A stretch of DNA of 64,000 nucleotides from Phytopythium helicoides (Eukaryota > Oomycota > Peronosporomycetes > Pythiales > Pythiaceae): contig JANFNE010000012.1 in the NCBI GenBank assembly GCA_024867545.1, positions 930,001 to 994,000 of the forward strand. Direction: 5' to 3'. Shown here in pieces: positions 30,453 to 39,651 of this stretch. Within the stretch, counting starts at the first letter, position 1; each line of letters starts with the position of its first letter. The notes below the pieces were generated by a model. It saw only the letters and a list, made by a program, of their open reading frames with translations, did not search any database and was not told the DNA's origin. The position numbers were made by a program, and so were the translations under genes.

Positions 30453-32870
30453 CTAGAACTCCTCCTTCTGGATGCGATTGCGCTCTAGGAAGCCTGGCTG
30501 GCTGCTCGCGGCCGCCGTGCCGTTCGGGTCGCGGCTGGAGGCTACATGGTCGTCATCCACTGCGTCACTGCCGGCATCGCTGGCGGCCTCTTCTTCCTCC
30601 TCACCTTCCTCGCCTTCCTTGTACGCCAGCAAGCTACGCTCCACGAACGGTGATGTTGTGCGGTACTGGTCTGCCACCCAGATGCGCAGCGTCTCGAGGA
30701 ACCGACCGTCGCCTTCGCTGAGTGAGCCGCGAACAACACTCCGAACTTCGGCAGAGTTATCGCTCTCGAGCTCCCACTCGGTCTTGACCTCGATGTCCTC
30801 ACGATCACTGCATACGGTGAGAAGAAGCGGCACGAATTGCTTGCGAACGTCGCGCCTGATGCTTGGGATCTCGAGTGCGCGAGCCTGAAGTTCTCTCGAC
30901 GACTTGCCGTTGATAATGTCGGCCAGCCAGTTAAGACAGAAACTGAACTTACGCAAATTCGAGCGGCAGATCTCGAAGCGCATGAGCTCCAGCAGATCCA
31001 TTTCATGGCCCAGGCGTGGGCAGCGCGCGAGTACAAGCTCTTGTACGCGGTAGAACAGTTCGTCCGAGTTCTCCAGACCGTGACCACCCAGAGAGTAGCA
31101 TGTTTCACAGAGATCGAAGCCCACACACGTCATGCACGAGTACCGCTGGCCCACGATCGGGGTGACCTTGCAGAACTGACAGCTTGTCCCCTCGTGCACG
31201 TGCTTTGAGTTGGCGAATCGAGCGGCGACACGCTGCTTGGCGCCTGCCGCCATAGTGCCAATAAACTTGGCAGCGCTAATGCCACGCCATTTGCGGTTCA
31301 CGACTGGCCCTGCCGGAGCAGCGGTGACGGACATGCTGGTATCACCCGCCTCGCCACCAGGAGAGTCGGCGGTGCTACTTTGCTCCGTGTCAACTGGCGA
31401 GCCAGCAGGGTGCTGAGGCGTCTCTGGTGAGTGAGCTGGCTTCTCATGCTTGGGCTTGGACACGTAGATCGCCTTGTTGCCAGTGCTCATCACACGATCC
31501 GTGTGAGGGACGAGCTTGCCCACGTCGTCCGCCGACGGGCCGTAGAACGAATGGTCCTTGCCAAACCGCTTCTCACCCGGGACGACTCCTCCCGTGACTG
31601 AGTCGCGACGGCGTTCGATCATGATGCGCACATCTGTCGCCAGCGTGCGGCGCTGCATCGTCGCGTACGTAACGCGGATGTTGTGGTATGCCTTGAGCAG
31701 CGGTACGATGAACTCCTGGATCTCCTTCTGGCGGTCAGTATTCACGTTTCGCAGCAGAATTTGAGACTCGTCGATCTGGTGGCCGTTCTCCGGGTCCATG
31801 ACATCCATCAAAATGCGCTGCGCGCCTTCACGCGAATCGTACGGGAGCTTATCGATGAAGTCGTTGATGCGATCTTGGTCCATGATGCCCTCAATACTCG
31901 GGGCTCCGCGGATCTTGCGGTCTACCGTCCAGTCCCTCGTGATCTGGTCCGCGTTCGGGTCCTCTGGCGGCAGCAGTCCTCCTGCTGAGATCGGCGGCGG
32001 CGTTCCTGGTGGCGTGTCAGGCGGCTCCACGTCCTCTCCCTCCTCGTCCGTTTTTTCGAGGTTGGCGCTGTTGATGCGCTGAAGGACGCCAAAGCCCACC
32101 TCTTCCTCGACCTTGGCGAGCATCGCGGCCGAAGACCGGCGGCGCATCTCGAGCTGGCGCACCTGCAGCTCCAGGTCGGCGATGAGGTCCTGCTTCTCGC
32201 GCATGCGCGCCAGGTTGGTGTCCTGCTCCTCCTGCAGCGTCTTCTCCAGCGTGGCGATGCGCTCCTTGTGCGCGGTCACCTTTTCGTCCTTGAGCTGCAG
32301 CTCCATGTCCTTGCGGTCGAGGTCCTTGAGCAGCATGCCGTTCTCGGCCTTGAGCGCCGAGATCTCGGCGAGGTGTCGCTCCTTCTCCTCCTGACGCTCT
32401 GCGCGCTCGCGCTCTAGCTCCTCATTGCTGCTGGCTCCTGCCGCGTGCTCCGGCACGGGCGCGGCCGATATGGAGGCCGATCGGAAGCTGGTCTGTCGCG
32501 CGACCGAGTCGAGTCTGGATGCGCGCGCCTTCTTGTTGGACGCCTCGAGCGCGCTGACGAGCCCTCGCAGGGCCGTGGCCTCCTCCTCCTTGAACTTGAT
32601 CTCCTGCTGCAGGAAGGCGATCTGCTTGTGCGAGGCGTCGAGCTTGGCCGTCTCGAGCGAGAGCAGCTCGTTCTCCCTGAAAATGTACTCGAACTTTTTC
32701 TTCCACCGCGCCAGGTCCTTCTTGAGCGCAATGTAGTTGCTCTCGTAGATCTGCAGCTCGCGGATCTTGGTGGCGAGCTCCTCCTGCGTCGCGCGGAGCT
32801 GCTCCTGCGTCACGAGCCGCTGCGAGTACGCGGACGAGTTGCTGCTAAACTTCTCCGCGTCGGCGCCCAT
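30453..32870 (-). CDS. Coiled-coil protein with ZZ-type zinc finger
   Basis: 805 aa, single exon. Residues about 15-110 and 145-260 are strongly predicted coiled coil (heptads rich in E, K, L). A proline-rich linker follows (PPDTPPGTPPP, about 290). A ZZ-type finger lies near 555-600 (CQFCKVTPIVGQRYSCMTC and CETC). A mixed alpha-helical C-terminal part follows, then an acidic EEGEEEEEA tail. ZZ fingers bind short N-terminal peptides or histone tails in other proteins; the partner here is unknown. It looks like an adaptor or scaffold. Start at the ATG 32,870 (MGADAEKF), before which the sequence is GC-rich and without further frame support. Confidence 0.8.
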   Translation of the reverse strand: MGADAEKFSSNSSAYSQRLVTQEQLRATQEELATKIRELQIYESNYIALKKDLARWKKKFEYIFRENELLSLETAKLDASHKQIAFLQQEIKFKEEEATALRGLVSALEASNKKARASRLDSVARQTSFRSASISAAPVPEHAAGASSNEELERERAERQEEKERHLAEISALKAENGMLLKDLDRKDMELQLKDEKVTAHKERIATLEKTLQEEQDTNLARMREKQDLIADLELQVRQLEMRRRSSAAMLAKVEEEVGFGVLQRINSANLEKTDEEGEDVEPPDTPPGTPPPISAGGLLPPEDPNADQITRDWTVDRKIRGAPSIEGIMDQDRINDFIDKLPYDSREGAQRILMDVMDPENGHQIDESQILLRNVNTDRQKEIQEFIVPLLKAYHNIRVTYATMQRRTLATDVRIMIERRRDSVTGGVVPGEKRFGKDHSFYGPSADDVGKLVPHTDRVMSTGNKAIYVSKPKHEKPAHSPETPQHPAGSPVDTEQSSTADSPGGEAGDTSMSVTAAPAGPVVNRKWRGISAAKFIGTMAAGAKQRVAARFANSKHVHEGTSCQFCKVTPIVGQRYSCMTCVGFDLCETCYSLGGHGLENSDELFYRVQELVLARCPRLGHEMDLLELMRFEICRSNLRKFSFCLNWLADIINGKSSRELQARALEIPSIRRDVRKQFVPLLLTVCSDREDIEVKTEWELESDNSAEVRSVVRGSLSEGDGRFLETLRIWVADQYRTTSPFVERSLLAYKEGEEGEEEEEAASDAGSDAVDDDHVASSRDPNGTAAASSQPGFLERNRIQKEEF

Positions 32871-33352
32871 TGCGCGGCTTGTAGCGCGCGCCAGACGCCC
32901 GCGCGCGCACCGATCGAGTCAGCGGGCCACGCGCCGCCTGCCTGTGCGAGGGAGCGAGCGAGCGCGCGCGTCTGGAGCGAGCGAGGGCCGCGAGTCGAGC
33001 GAGCGCCAGCCAGCGACCGACACGTCCGCCCTTTGCCTGCCCTTCCCTTCTCGCTCGCGGGAGAAATGTCGCCCCTCCTGGCGCCAAGGGGATTGGGCAA
33101 AGGTGAGAACGCGTCATCCCGCCTGGTTCCCGCCAGACAGCTGGTTTATTGTATTGGAGGAATGTATGGAGATGGATGCGTAATTTGTGAGACTGCTGGA
33201 GCTTTTTTCTGCCACGGGAGTATACTGTATTTACGTGTATAGACTAGATCCATACAAATGACAACACATGATGTGGTGTCATCGGGTTCTTATCCATGAA
33301 CAGTTGTGTAATTACTTGACGACTTCAACGTGGCCGGACTGAAGCCATTCGT
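32871..33352. other. Intergenic, no gene seen
   Basis: GC-rich promoter side of the ZZ-finger gene, then the 3' flank of PG-G. Open frames in the GC-rich part are antisense or compositional. Confidence 0.45.
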
Positions 33353-34414
33353 TCAGCACGAGACCCCGCTTGGCTGGCCCTGGCAGCTGCCGGTCTCGTT
33401 GGCCCGCACCGCGACGTTGCTGAAGGACCAGTCGGAGACCACGTCGGGGTTCACAAACACGTCGTACAGCTGGCCGGCAGAGCCCGACAGCCCGTCGATC
33501 ACAATGTCCTTGATGGCGGCGAGGCTCGTCGGCTGGCCAGAGTACCCGCCCTCGCTCTTGTTGTAGTCGCTGCGGATCACGATCGCAGAGTTCACGTTCT
33601 CCACCATGTTGTTTCGGTACGTGGCGTTCTGCACGAGTCCGTCGAGCGCGATGATGGTCTTGATGCGGATGCCGTTCTCGCTGTCCACGATCCGGTTGTT
33701 CTCGACCACGAGCCCGCTGACCGTGTCGAGCGCCGTCACGCCCGTGCCGCCGAGGGATCCGATCGAGATGCCGTGCCCACCGCTGCAGTAGTTGTTCGAG
33801 AAGACCGTGTTCGTGGAGGACTGCATGGCGAGACAGTCGTCCTGGTTGTAGATGCGGTTGCCTGTGATGGTGATACCCGAATTCTGGCTGAGGTCAAACC
33901 CGTCCGTGTTCTTGGCGACCCCGTTACCGTCCCGCGCGTCGAGCGTTAGCCCTGAGATGGTCGTGTCGTTCGAGTTGAGCACGCTAAAGGTGCGGTATGG
34001 CATGTTCTTGAAGGTCAAGCCCGACACTGTAGAGTTGATCATCTTCCACAGGCGGATGAACACCGGTCGCACGATGCTCTTGTCGGCCACAAACTTGCTC
34101 CAGTACTCGGCACCTTGACCGTCCAGCACACCATCTCCCTGAACCGTGATATTAGTTCCCGAGATGGTGACTAGCGGTCCATCCCAAAGCTGCGCGCCGA
34201 AGGTCGTAGTGCCCTTGAACACAATGGTTGCTCCCTTCTTGGTCTTGGTGAAATCCAGCGTCACACCGGCAGGAACCGTGAGCGAGTCGACCGTCAACGT
34301 ACTACACGTTGAAACGTTCGTTCCAGACACGTATGTCCCCGTGAGCGTGCAGTTGTCAGCGTTGACACCCACGACGGCTGCGAAAGTGAGCAGGATCGGA
34401 CGAAAGAGCTTCAT
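33353..34414 (-). CDS. PG-G: divergent secreted polygalacturonase (GH28)
   Basis: 353 aa. Signal peptide to about 19 (ends VNA), cleaved straight before DNCTLTG; the APMMRQEADAS segment of the other PGs is absent. GH28 motifs are intact: NTD 169-171, DD 192-193, GGHG with H214, RIK near 248. It is clearly older than the other eight in sequence, unpaired and outside the palindromes. It has eight N-glycosylation sequons (NCT, NVS, NIT, NST, NDT, NAT, NKS, NET), where most of the others have none or one. This may mean a different pH range, stability or resistance to host inhibitors, but that is inference. Confidence 0.92.
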   Translation of the reverse strand: MKLFRPILLTFAAVVGVNADNCTLTGTYVSGTNVSTCSTLTVDSLTVPAGVTLDFTKTKKGATIVFKGTTTFGAQLWDGPLVTISGTNITVQGDGVLDGQGAEYWSKFVADKSIVRPVFIRLWKMINSTVSGLTFKNMPYRTFSVLNSNDTTISGLTLDARDGNGVAKNTDGFDLSQNSGITITGNRIYNQDDCLAMQSSTNTVFSNNYCSGGHGISIGSLGGTGVTALDTVSGLVVENNRIVDSENGIRIKTIIALDGLVQNATYRNNMVENVNSAIVIRSDYNKSEGGYSGQPTSLAAIKDIVIDGLSGSAGQLYDVFVNPDVVSDWSFSNVAVRANETGSCQGQPSGVSC

Positions 34415-35085
34415 GGTGAGGTTTGGTGGGAGACTTGAGTTGTCCAGTGAGAGGAAAATTGGAGAATGAAGAAACTCGGACAAGGATCGGGATCGCGAAC
34501 GCCCTGCTCAGTCATGAGTCAGATGTTCCATGACGCTGGGAACATGGCAGTTGCAGAGAGCAAACATGGGGGTCCTTACAATTGGCGAACGGGCCCTTAT
34601 CGAGTCCTATCAGCTCGTCCTTCAGCAACTGCAGGAACTTGTGTTGTTTCGTTGCAAGAGCCCATCCTGGCGGATCTGAGCCGGATCTGTTCAAAGCCCG
34701 CCACGTCTCAACACCCCTGCGTCGTTGGTGAGCACAATCACCTTCAACGCTACACATGTGACCAATCGGTCGATAACAGCCCGCAGCTTTGGCAGAGCCG
34801 GGGTTGAAAGCTCTTTGGCCCTCTTGTACTTTGAGCTCGACGTGAGCGATAAATGTACCATGACGACCCATCAGTTGTGTTCAAAGACCGTTGGTGTGGC
34901 CCACAGACTCCAGCAGGGTACCTCCGTCATTTTTAGCAGCGCGATCAGAACAACTCCGATAAAAACTCACACTGCTTGCACATCGAGACAAGCAAAGCGT
35001 TTTGAACCAAGAAGATGAACTTGACGACATCATCCTCCACATCCGAAGCTTGCGTTGTCTCGCCACGCATCTGTAATCGACAACC
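34415..35085. other. Intergenic between divergent PG-G and membrane protein copy 2
   Basis: PG-G core promoter at the left; no clear initiator found for the membrane gene. No additional gene. Confidence 0.45.
34454..34470 (-). promoter_or_regulatory. Core promoter of PG-G
   Basis: TTCATTCTCCAATTTTC on the minus strand, 39 nt before the ATG; a diverged but recognisable oomycete initiator plus flanking region. Confidence 0.65.
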
Positions 35086-37335
35086 ATGACCCCACACGAG
35101 GGCGATGCGAGGATTTCAGTTGCGCCAGTTCAACGCAAGCCGCCCCCACTCTCCAAGCACAAGACGGTCATGTTTGCGCTCTACGGACATATTCGACAGC
35201 TCGCGCTATTCGCCATCGCAGCCATGGGTCTGTGGCCCATGTTGCTCCAAGCCATCCTCGTTCCAGAAAGTGTATTCGGTGACGGACATGGTGACCGATA
35301 TGAACAACTCTCCTACTTTGCGTTCGAGAACGACCACTACCAGGTACTCGAGCCTCGAAAAGTGAGCTGCACCGATCTGCAACACGTTCTCTTCAGCGGA
35401 ACGACCCCCACAGCAACTACCGATCTCATTCGAGCAGTGCCGTACTCTACATTCGAGCTCGCTCGATCCCTCGTTGTAAACCAGACAACTGGGGACGGAT
35501 TTATCAAGTTGTCGGTCAATACAGGAATTCTGGGTCTCGGAACTGACAGTAGCGTATGCTTCGGTGGCGTGGATGCGGAAGGAGCTATCCAGATCGAGGC
35601 GTTGATGAGTGCGAAAGATGTCGAAGCCTTCGGTATCGACTCTTCGTGCGTCCAGGGTTCGGCCACACACATGCGGCTGCGGATGCAGTCAACCGAGTTC
35701 TTTGTGCCGGACACCATGGGCGAACTCAACCCGTCACGTACGTCTGGCGCCATGCTCATCGCGTCGTCAGTGGACGCAAATCTCAAACCCGTCTTGAGCT
35801 CGTGCTTCACGGCGACTCGAACTGCGCGATACTCCGTGACGAAGAGCGCGACCGAGTACAAGCGCCTCGTGACTGTCTACTCTAGTCTGCTGCTCATACC
35901 CGAAACGTGCGCCTCCTTCACTCTCTTTGGGGGTGAGCGAGACGAGTTTGGGTGTGCGTACTCGTCTATCGGGACGTCAGGTGCAGTGGCGGACATCAAC
36001 TCGGACGGAAGCAGTCGAACGTATTCGTACCCGGCACCGTGGCGCATGATCCAGTGTACTGTCACGGGAGATTGCAGCTCACTGTTGTTCACGCAGCTGT
36101 GGCTATCCGAATGGTCCGTGCAGGCGGTCGACTCTGGACTCGTGCTGCGACACAACTTTGTCAACCACAAAGTGAACGAGGTGACGGTCGACAGCACGTT
36201 CAGCATCCGACTGCTCATCAGTCTGCAGATATTGGCTCTGGTCGTCACGGCGTACCTTACAAGCGTGCGAGGGTGGCACACCATCCGTTGCTCGTTCGTG
36301 TCTCCGTGGGCCACGACACCGAACGCCATCACTTCGTGTACCATTGCCAAGGTCGTTCGCAGCAGCTACAACTTCATCCTGGTCGCGCAGATGGTGCTGG
36401 GTGTGATCCAGTGGCGCAAACAGCTTACTATTGATCTGCTTGTTGGAGCTGACACGGAGCAGGCCGTGCTGCGAGCCGTCGGTTGCGGTACACTGATCGT
36501 GGCTCTAGCTATCAACATCGTGTTCGCTCGTGCGGGAGATCTGAAGATGCAGGAGATGGAACCCAGTGTCGCTCATGTCGTGGGTTTCTTGGCGTCGCTT
36601 GTGCTATACCTGGTGAGCCGGAAGTCTGCAGCAGCGCGTTCGTTATTGGCGAAAGGAATGCACTCGGTATCAGCAACTGAGGTGACGCAGCACTCTGGCT
36701 GTCGAGGCTCGTCTGTTTGCGCTGTCGAGGTATCACTGACCAACTATACTGTCGTGCTAATCGTCATCATTGGGATCTCGACTTTCGTCGGACTATCGAC
36801 ACATACCACGCTCCAGGCAAGCGTGCACATCAACCCAAAGGTCGGTCCTGGTGTCAATGATGCATACGCATCTTCAAAATCGACGCCGAATCATCAGCGG
36901 AAGCCATCCGAGCTCACCAACTCCTTCACGCGGTTCTTGGACGACCGATCTCGCCGCACGGCTCTATATGACTGCAGCACAGAGGTATACGTGCAAGCAA
37001 TGGATGGGTCAATACTGTCAACTCGCGGTCAGCTCGAGGCGTGCGGTTTCGTGCCTGCCACGACGATGTTGTTCCGATACCGAGATCTGCCTTTGTTCTT
37101 GGCGGCTCGAGTGCTGCCACTTCAGGTGCTCAACTTCTTCAACCTGACCGTGACGGTGTACGAGACCATGGACACTGGTCGGATGATAGGCGGCGTGCCG
37201 GTAGTGTATGTGGCGGACCAAATCATCCAAGCACATTGGAGCGAGTTGAAGAGCGCACGGCTGAGGTGGACGAGCATGTGCTACGGTGGAGAAGACGCCG
37301 AGCATCGCTTCACTTCCTCTATCAACCAGAAATGA
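35086..37335 (+). CDS. Orphan multi-pass membrane protein, copy 2 (intact)
   Basis: 749 aa of unknown function; I do not recognise the family. Layout: cytoplasmic basic N-terminus; span 1 about 38-60; a long region 61-373 with paired cysteines and NQT sequon, probably extracytoplasmic; spans at about 374-394, 428-443, 461-484, 495-511 and 553-572; then a 177-residue C-terminal domain ending SSINQK. It is about 95% identical by eye to copy 1 (21,078-23,385), in the same orientation 14 kb away. Its 3' end is tail to tail with PG-H and forms the outer part of palindrome 3. Fragments of the same 3' end flank PG-E, PG-F and PG-I, so this gene marks the ancestral duplication unit. Start: the first ATG of the frame, just after a CAACC context. 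Confidence 0.8.
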   Translation: MTPHEGDARISVAPVQRKPPPLSKHKTVMFALYGHIRQLALFAIAAMGLWPMLLQAILVPESVFGDGHGDRYEQLSYFAFENDHYQVLEPRKVSCTDLQHVLFSGTTPTATTDLIRAVPYSTFELARSLVVNQTTGDGFIKLSVNTGILGLGTDSSVCFGGVDAEGAIQIEALMSAKDVEAFGIDSSCVQGSATHMRLRMQSTEFFVPDTMGELNPSRTSGAMLIASSVDANLKPVLSSCFTATRTARYSVTKSATEYKRLVTVYSSLLLIPETCASFTLFGGERDEFGCAYSSIGTSGAVADINSDGSSRTYSYPAPWRMIQCTVTGDCSSLLFTQLWLSEWSVQAVDSGLVLRHNFVNHKVNEVTVDSTFSIRLLISLQILALVVTAYLTSVRGWHTIRCSFVSPWATTPNAITSCTIAKVVRSSYNFILVAQMVLGVIQWRKQLTIDLLVGADTEQAVLRAVGCGTLIVALAINIVFARAGDLKMQEMEPSVAHVVGFLASLVLYLVSRKSAAARSLLAKGMHSVSATEVTQHSGCRGSSVCAVEVSLTNYTVVLIVIIGISTFVGLSTHTTLQASVHINPKVGPGVNDAYASSKSTPNHQRKPSELTNSFTRFLDDRSRRTALYDCSTEVYVQAMDGSILSTRGQLEACGFVPATTMLFRYRDLPLFLAARVLPLQVLNFFNLTVTVYETMDTGRMIGGVPVVYVADQIIQAHWSELKSARLRWTSMCYGGEDAEHRFTSSINQK

Positions 37336-37591
37336 CAACGATAGCTCCACGAATGACTTTTTTTTTCTTTTTGAAATGCACTCAGTTTCATGTTGAAGGA
37401 CACTTCAAGTTAAAGCAGACCGGGTTTAGCCGTGCTGCGGGACGGTAAACCATCAATCACATCGATACACTACACACTCTATGACGCAATGCTCCTATGC
37501 ACTGCATCAGCAACCCACAACTCCCCCACTCTCTGCTTTGCCTTGTGTCGCGTTGCTTGGCTTTGAATAGCCTCAATCTGCATAGCATCGT

Positions 37592-38683
37592 TTAGCAGGT
37601 GATGCCACTGGGCTGGCCCTTGCAGCTGCCCTGCGACGTAGCCGTCACCGTGATTCCCGAGAATGACCAGGTCGAGGCGTAGGCCGAGTTGACAAGCACA
37701 TCGTAGAGGGTGTCGGCAGTTCCCGACAGTCCGCTAATGGTGACGCCCTTGATGTTCACCTTGCTGGTGGCCGAACCAGTGTAGCCCTGCGCGGACTTGG
37801 AGTAGTCGCCGTGGATCACGATCGCGTTCTCCACATTCGACAGCGTGTTGCTCGTGTACTTGACGTTCTCAACGAGACCGTAGTCTCCCGTGATGGTCTT
37901 GATGCGGATGCCGTTGACGCTGTTGATGATCTTGTTGTTCGAGACCGTGAGACCGTTGACCGTGTCGGAAGACGACACGGACGTGCCACCGATCGAGCCA
38001 ATCGAGATACCGTGGCCACCGCTGCACGTGTTGCTGGAGAAGACGGTGGTGGTAGACGACTGCATGGCGAGACAGTCGTCCTGGTTGTAGATCTTGTTGC
38101 CGGTGATGGTGACACCGGTGTTGCCACTGAGGTCGAAGCCGTCCGTGTTCTTGGCGACGCCATCGCCCGCGCTCGAGTCGAGCGTGAGACCGCTGATGGT
38201 CGTGCTCTCCGAGTTGAGGATGCTGAAGGTGCGGTAGGGCGAGTTCTTGATGGTGAACCCCGACACGGTCGAGTCGATGACCTTGCTCATGCGGAAGAAG
38301 ACGGGACGCGTAATGGACGAGTCAGACTTGTACTTGGTCCAGTACCACGATCCCTGACCGTCGAGTGTGCCGCTACCCTTGACGGTCAGGTCCGTGCCGG
38401 TGAGCAGCACGAGCGGTCCGGCCCACTCCTCCTCGCCGAACGTCGTGGTTCCCGTAAATGTGATGGTGGCTCCGGACTTGACATTACTCAGGTCGAGGGT
38501 GACGCCGGCGGGGACCGTGAGCGATCCGATGGTGATGGTGGTGCAGGTTGAGACGTCGGTGCCGGACTTGTATGTTCCGGTGAGTGTGCAAGTGCTGGCG
38601 TCGGCTTCCTGGCGCATCATGGGAGCTGCGTTGACGCCTGCGAAGGCTGCGAAAGCGAGGACGACGGGTGCGAAGAGCTTCAT
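37592..38683 (-). CDS. PG-H: secreted polygalacturonase (GH28)
   Basis: 363 aa, signal peptide 1-19, GH28 motifs NTD 179-181, DD 202-203, H224 and RIK 260-262, C-terminus GQPSGITC. Its N-terminal two thirds resemble PG-B/C/D (GDGVAKN, GNKIYN, ATITF). The C-terminal end (SAYASTWSFSG, GQPSGITC) is of the PG-E/F type: a chimeric gene. Partner PG-I differs at a number of N-terminal residues but matches from about residue 200 on. Confidence 0.94.
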   Translation of the reverse strand: MKLFAPVVLAFAAFAGVNAAPMMRQEADASTCTLTGTYKSGTDVSTCTTITIGSLTVPAGVTLDLSNVKSGATITFTGTTTFGEEEWAGPLVLLTGTDLTVKGSGTLDGQGSWYWTKYKSDSSITRPVFFRMSKVIDSTVSGFTIKNSPYRTFSILNSESTTISGLTLDSSAGDGVAKNTDGFDLSGNTGVTITGNKIYNQDDCLAMQSSTTTVFSSNTCSGGHGISIGSIGGTSVSSSDTVNGLTVSNNKIINSVNGIRIKTITGDYGLVENVKYTSNTLSNVENAIVIHGDYSKSAQGYTGSATSKVNIKGVTISGLSGTADTLYDVLVNSAYASTWSFSGITVTATSQGSCKGQPSGITC

Positions 38684-38743
38684 GGCGGTGTAGGTTGGTG
38701 AAGGTTGTGTTGTGGTGCCTTGGAGTGCTTGTGGTTGGCAAGT

Positions 38744-38759
38744 GAAATGGTGGAATGGG
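38744..38759 (-). promoter_or_regulatory. Core promoter of PG-H (diverged)
   Basis: CCCATTCCACCATTTC on the minus strand, 60 nt before the ATG; two differences from the PG-E/F element, within the tolerated consensus for the flanking half. Confidence 0.6.
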
Positions 38760-38935
38760 GTCGTGGTGGAGTGGGGTGGCGGTGAAACTATCAGTTTGGA
38801 GTTGACGATCGATGGGGCGTTGGAGGCCCCTGCTGTGTGCCTGCAAGTGGTTGTCATAGAGCATGCTAAGTCACTTGCTTTGTAGATTTTTTTGTGGGAT
38901 ACGGATGCTATTGAGTCATGTAACAGCAATGTGAT

Positions 38936-38949
38936 GGTGTCTGGTCTCA
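38936..38949 (-). promoter_or_regulatory. Upstream PG motif (TGAGACCAGACACC)
   Basis: Minus-strand copy about 253 nt before the PG-H ATG; identical to the PG-F copy in sequence and distance. Confidence 0.4.
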
Positions 38950-39577
38950 GGATGGACACATGGACGATGCCGGATGCTTTGGATGCTCTGTTCACTCGAG
39001 CTTATTGATGTGGCGACTGGAGTAAAATACGACTGTGCAATCAGGTTTTGGCGTAAGCCGACAGCTTCTCGCTTCCTCGTACAGTCGCAATGCATGACCG
39101 ATCTTGCCTTGACGGTCGCTCATGACTTCAGTTCGCCAAACCCAGGAGGTGATCCCTCCCGATCCACTCGCGCCGACGATTTTGTGGTCGCGGTGCCAAA
39201 GTTTCCGAGAGTGTTGCACTGAGAGGCACAAATCCGAGCAGAGACAAACTCAGAGATCCCCGCTTGAGTTATGCATGTGGCGGATCACAATGCACCGCGA
39301 TGGGACGCGACTCCTAACCTTTCTTGATCACCATTCCATGCTGTTGTTGGCTTGTACAGTTTATCGCTCGATGATAATTATATTATCTACCCTCATCCTT
39401 ATGACATGGTCACCAAACTGCTCAAGCCTCGAAATCTAGCAAAACTGCCAACCTAGTCAGCCACCACGCGAACCTCTGCCGTCGTGCAACGTCGCTCCGA
39501 TACACGAGGGCCTTCCAACACCCCCATTGACCGTCTACTCCAAACTGATAGTTTCCCCGCCACCCCACCACCACCAC

Positions 39578-39593
39578 CTCATTCCGCAAGTTC
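39578..39593 (+). promoter_or_regulatory. Core promoter of PG-I
   Basis: CTCATTCCGCAAGTTC, 58 nt before the ATG; one change (AATTTC to AAGTTC) in the flanking half. Confidence 0.7.
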
Positions 39594-39651
39594 ACCTGCA
39601 CAATACAAGCACTCCAAGACCACAATACATCCTTCACCAACCTACACCGCC

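Larger units (their letters stand above)
37262..38830. repeat. Palindrome 3, left arm
   Basis: Inverted copy of about 39,505-41,073 (x + y = 78,335 through the PG and its 3' flank). It includes the last 74 nt of the intact membrane gene, the PG-H 3' flank, PG-H and, less well conserved, its leader. The outer edge is at TGAGGTGGACGAG. The 3' halves of the two PGs are nearly identical, while 5' parts and leaders have diverged. Confidence 0.9.
38684..39651. other. Bidirectional promoter spacer between PG-H and PG-I
   Basis: Holds the two core promoters and one TGAGACC motif on the PG-H side. A block of about 200 nt is homologous to the PG-E/F spacer in inverted orientation, so PG-H corresponds in position to PG-F and PG-I to PG-E. 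Confidence 0.6.
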
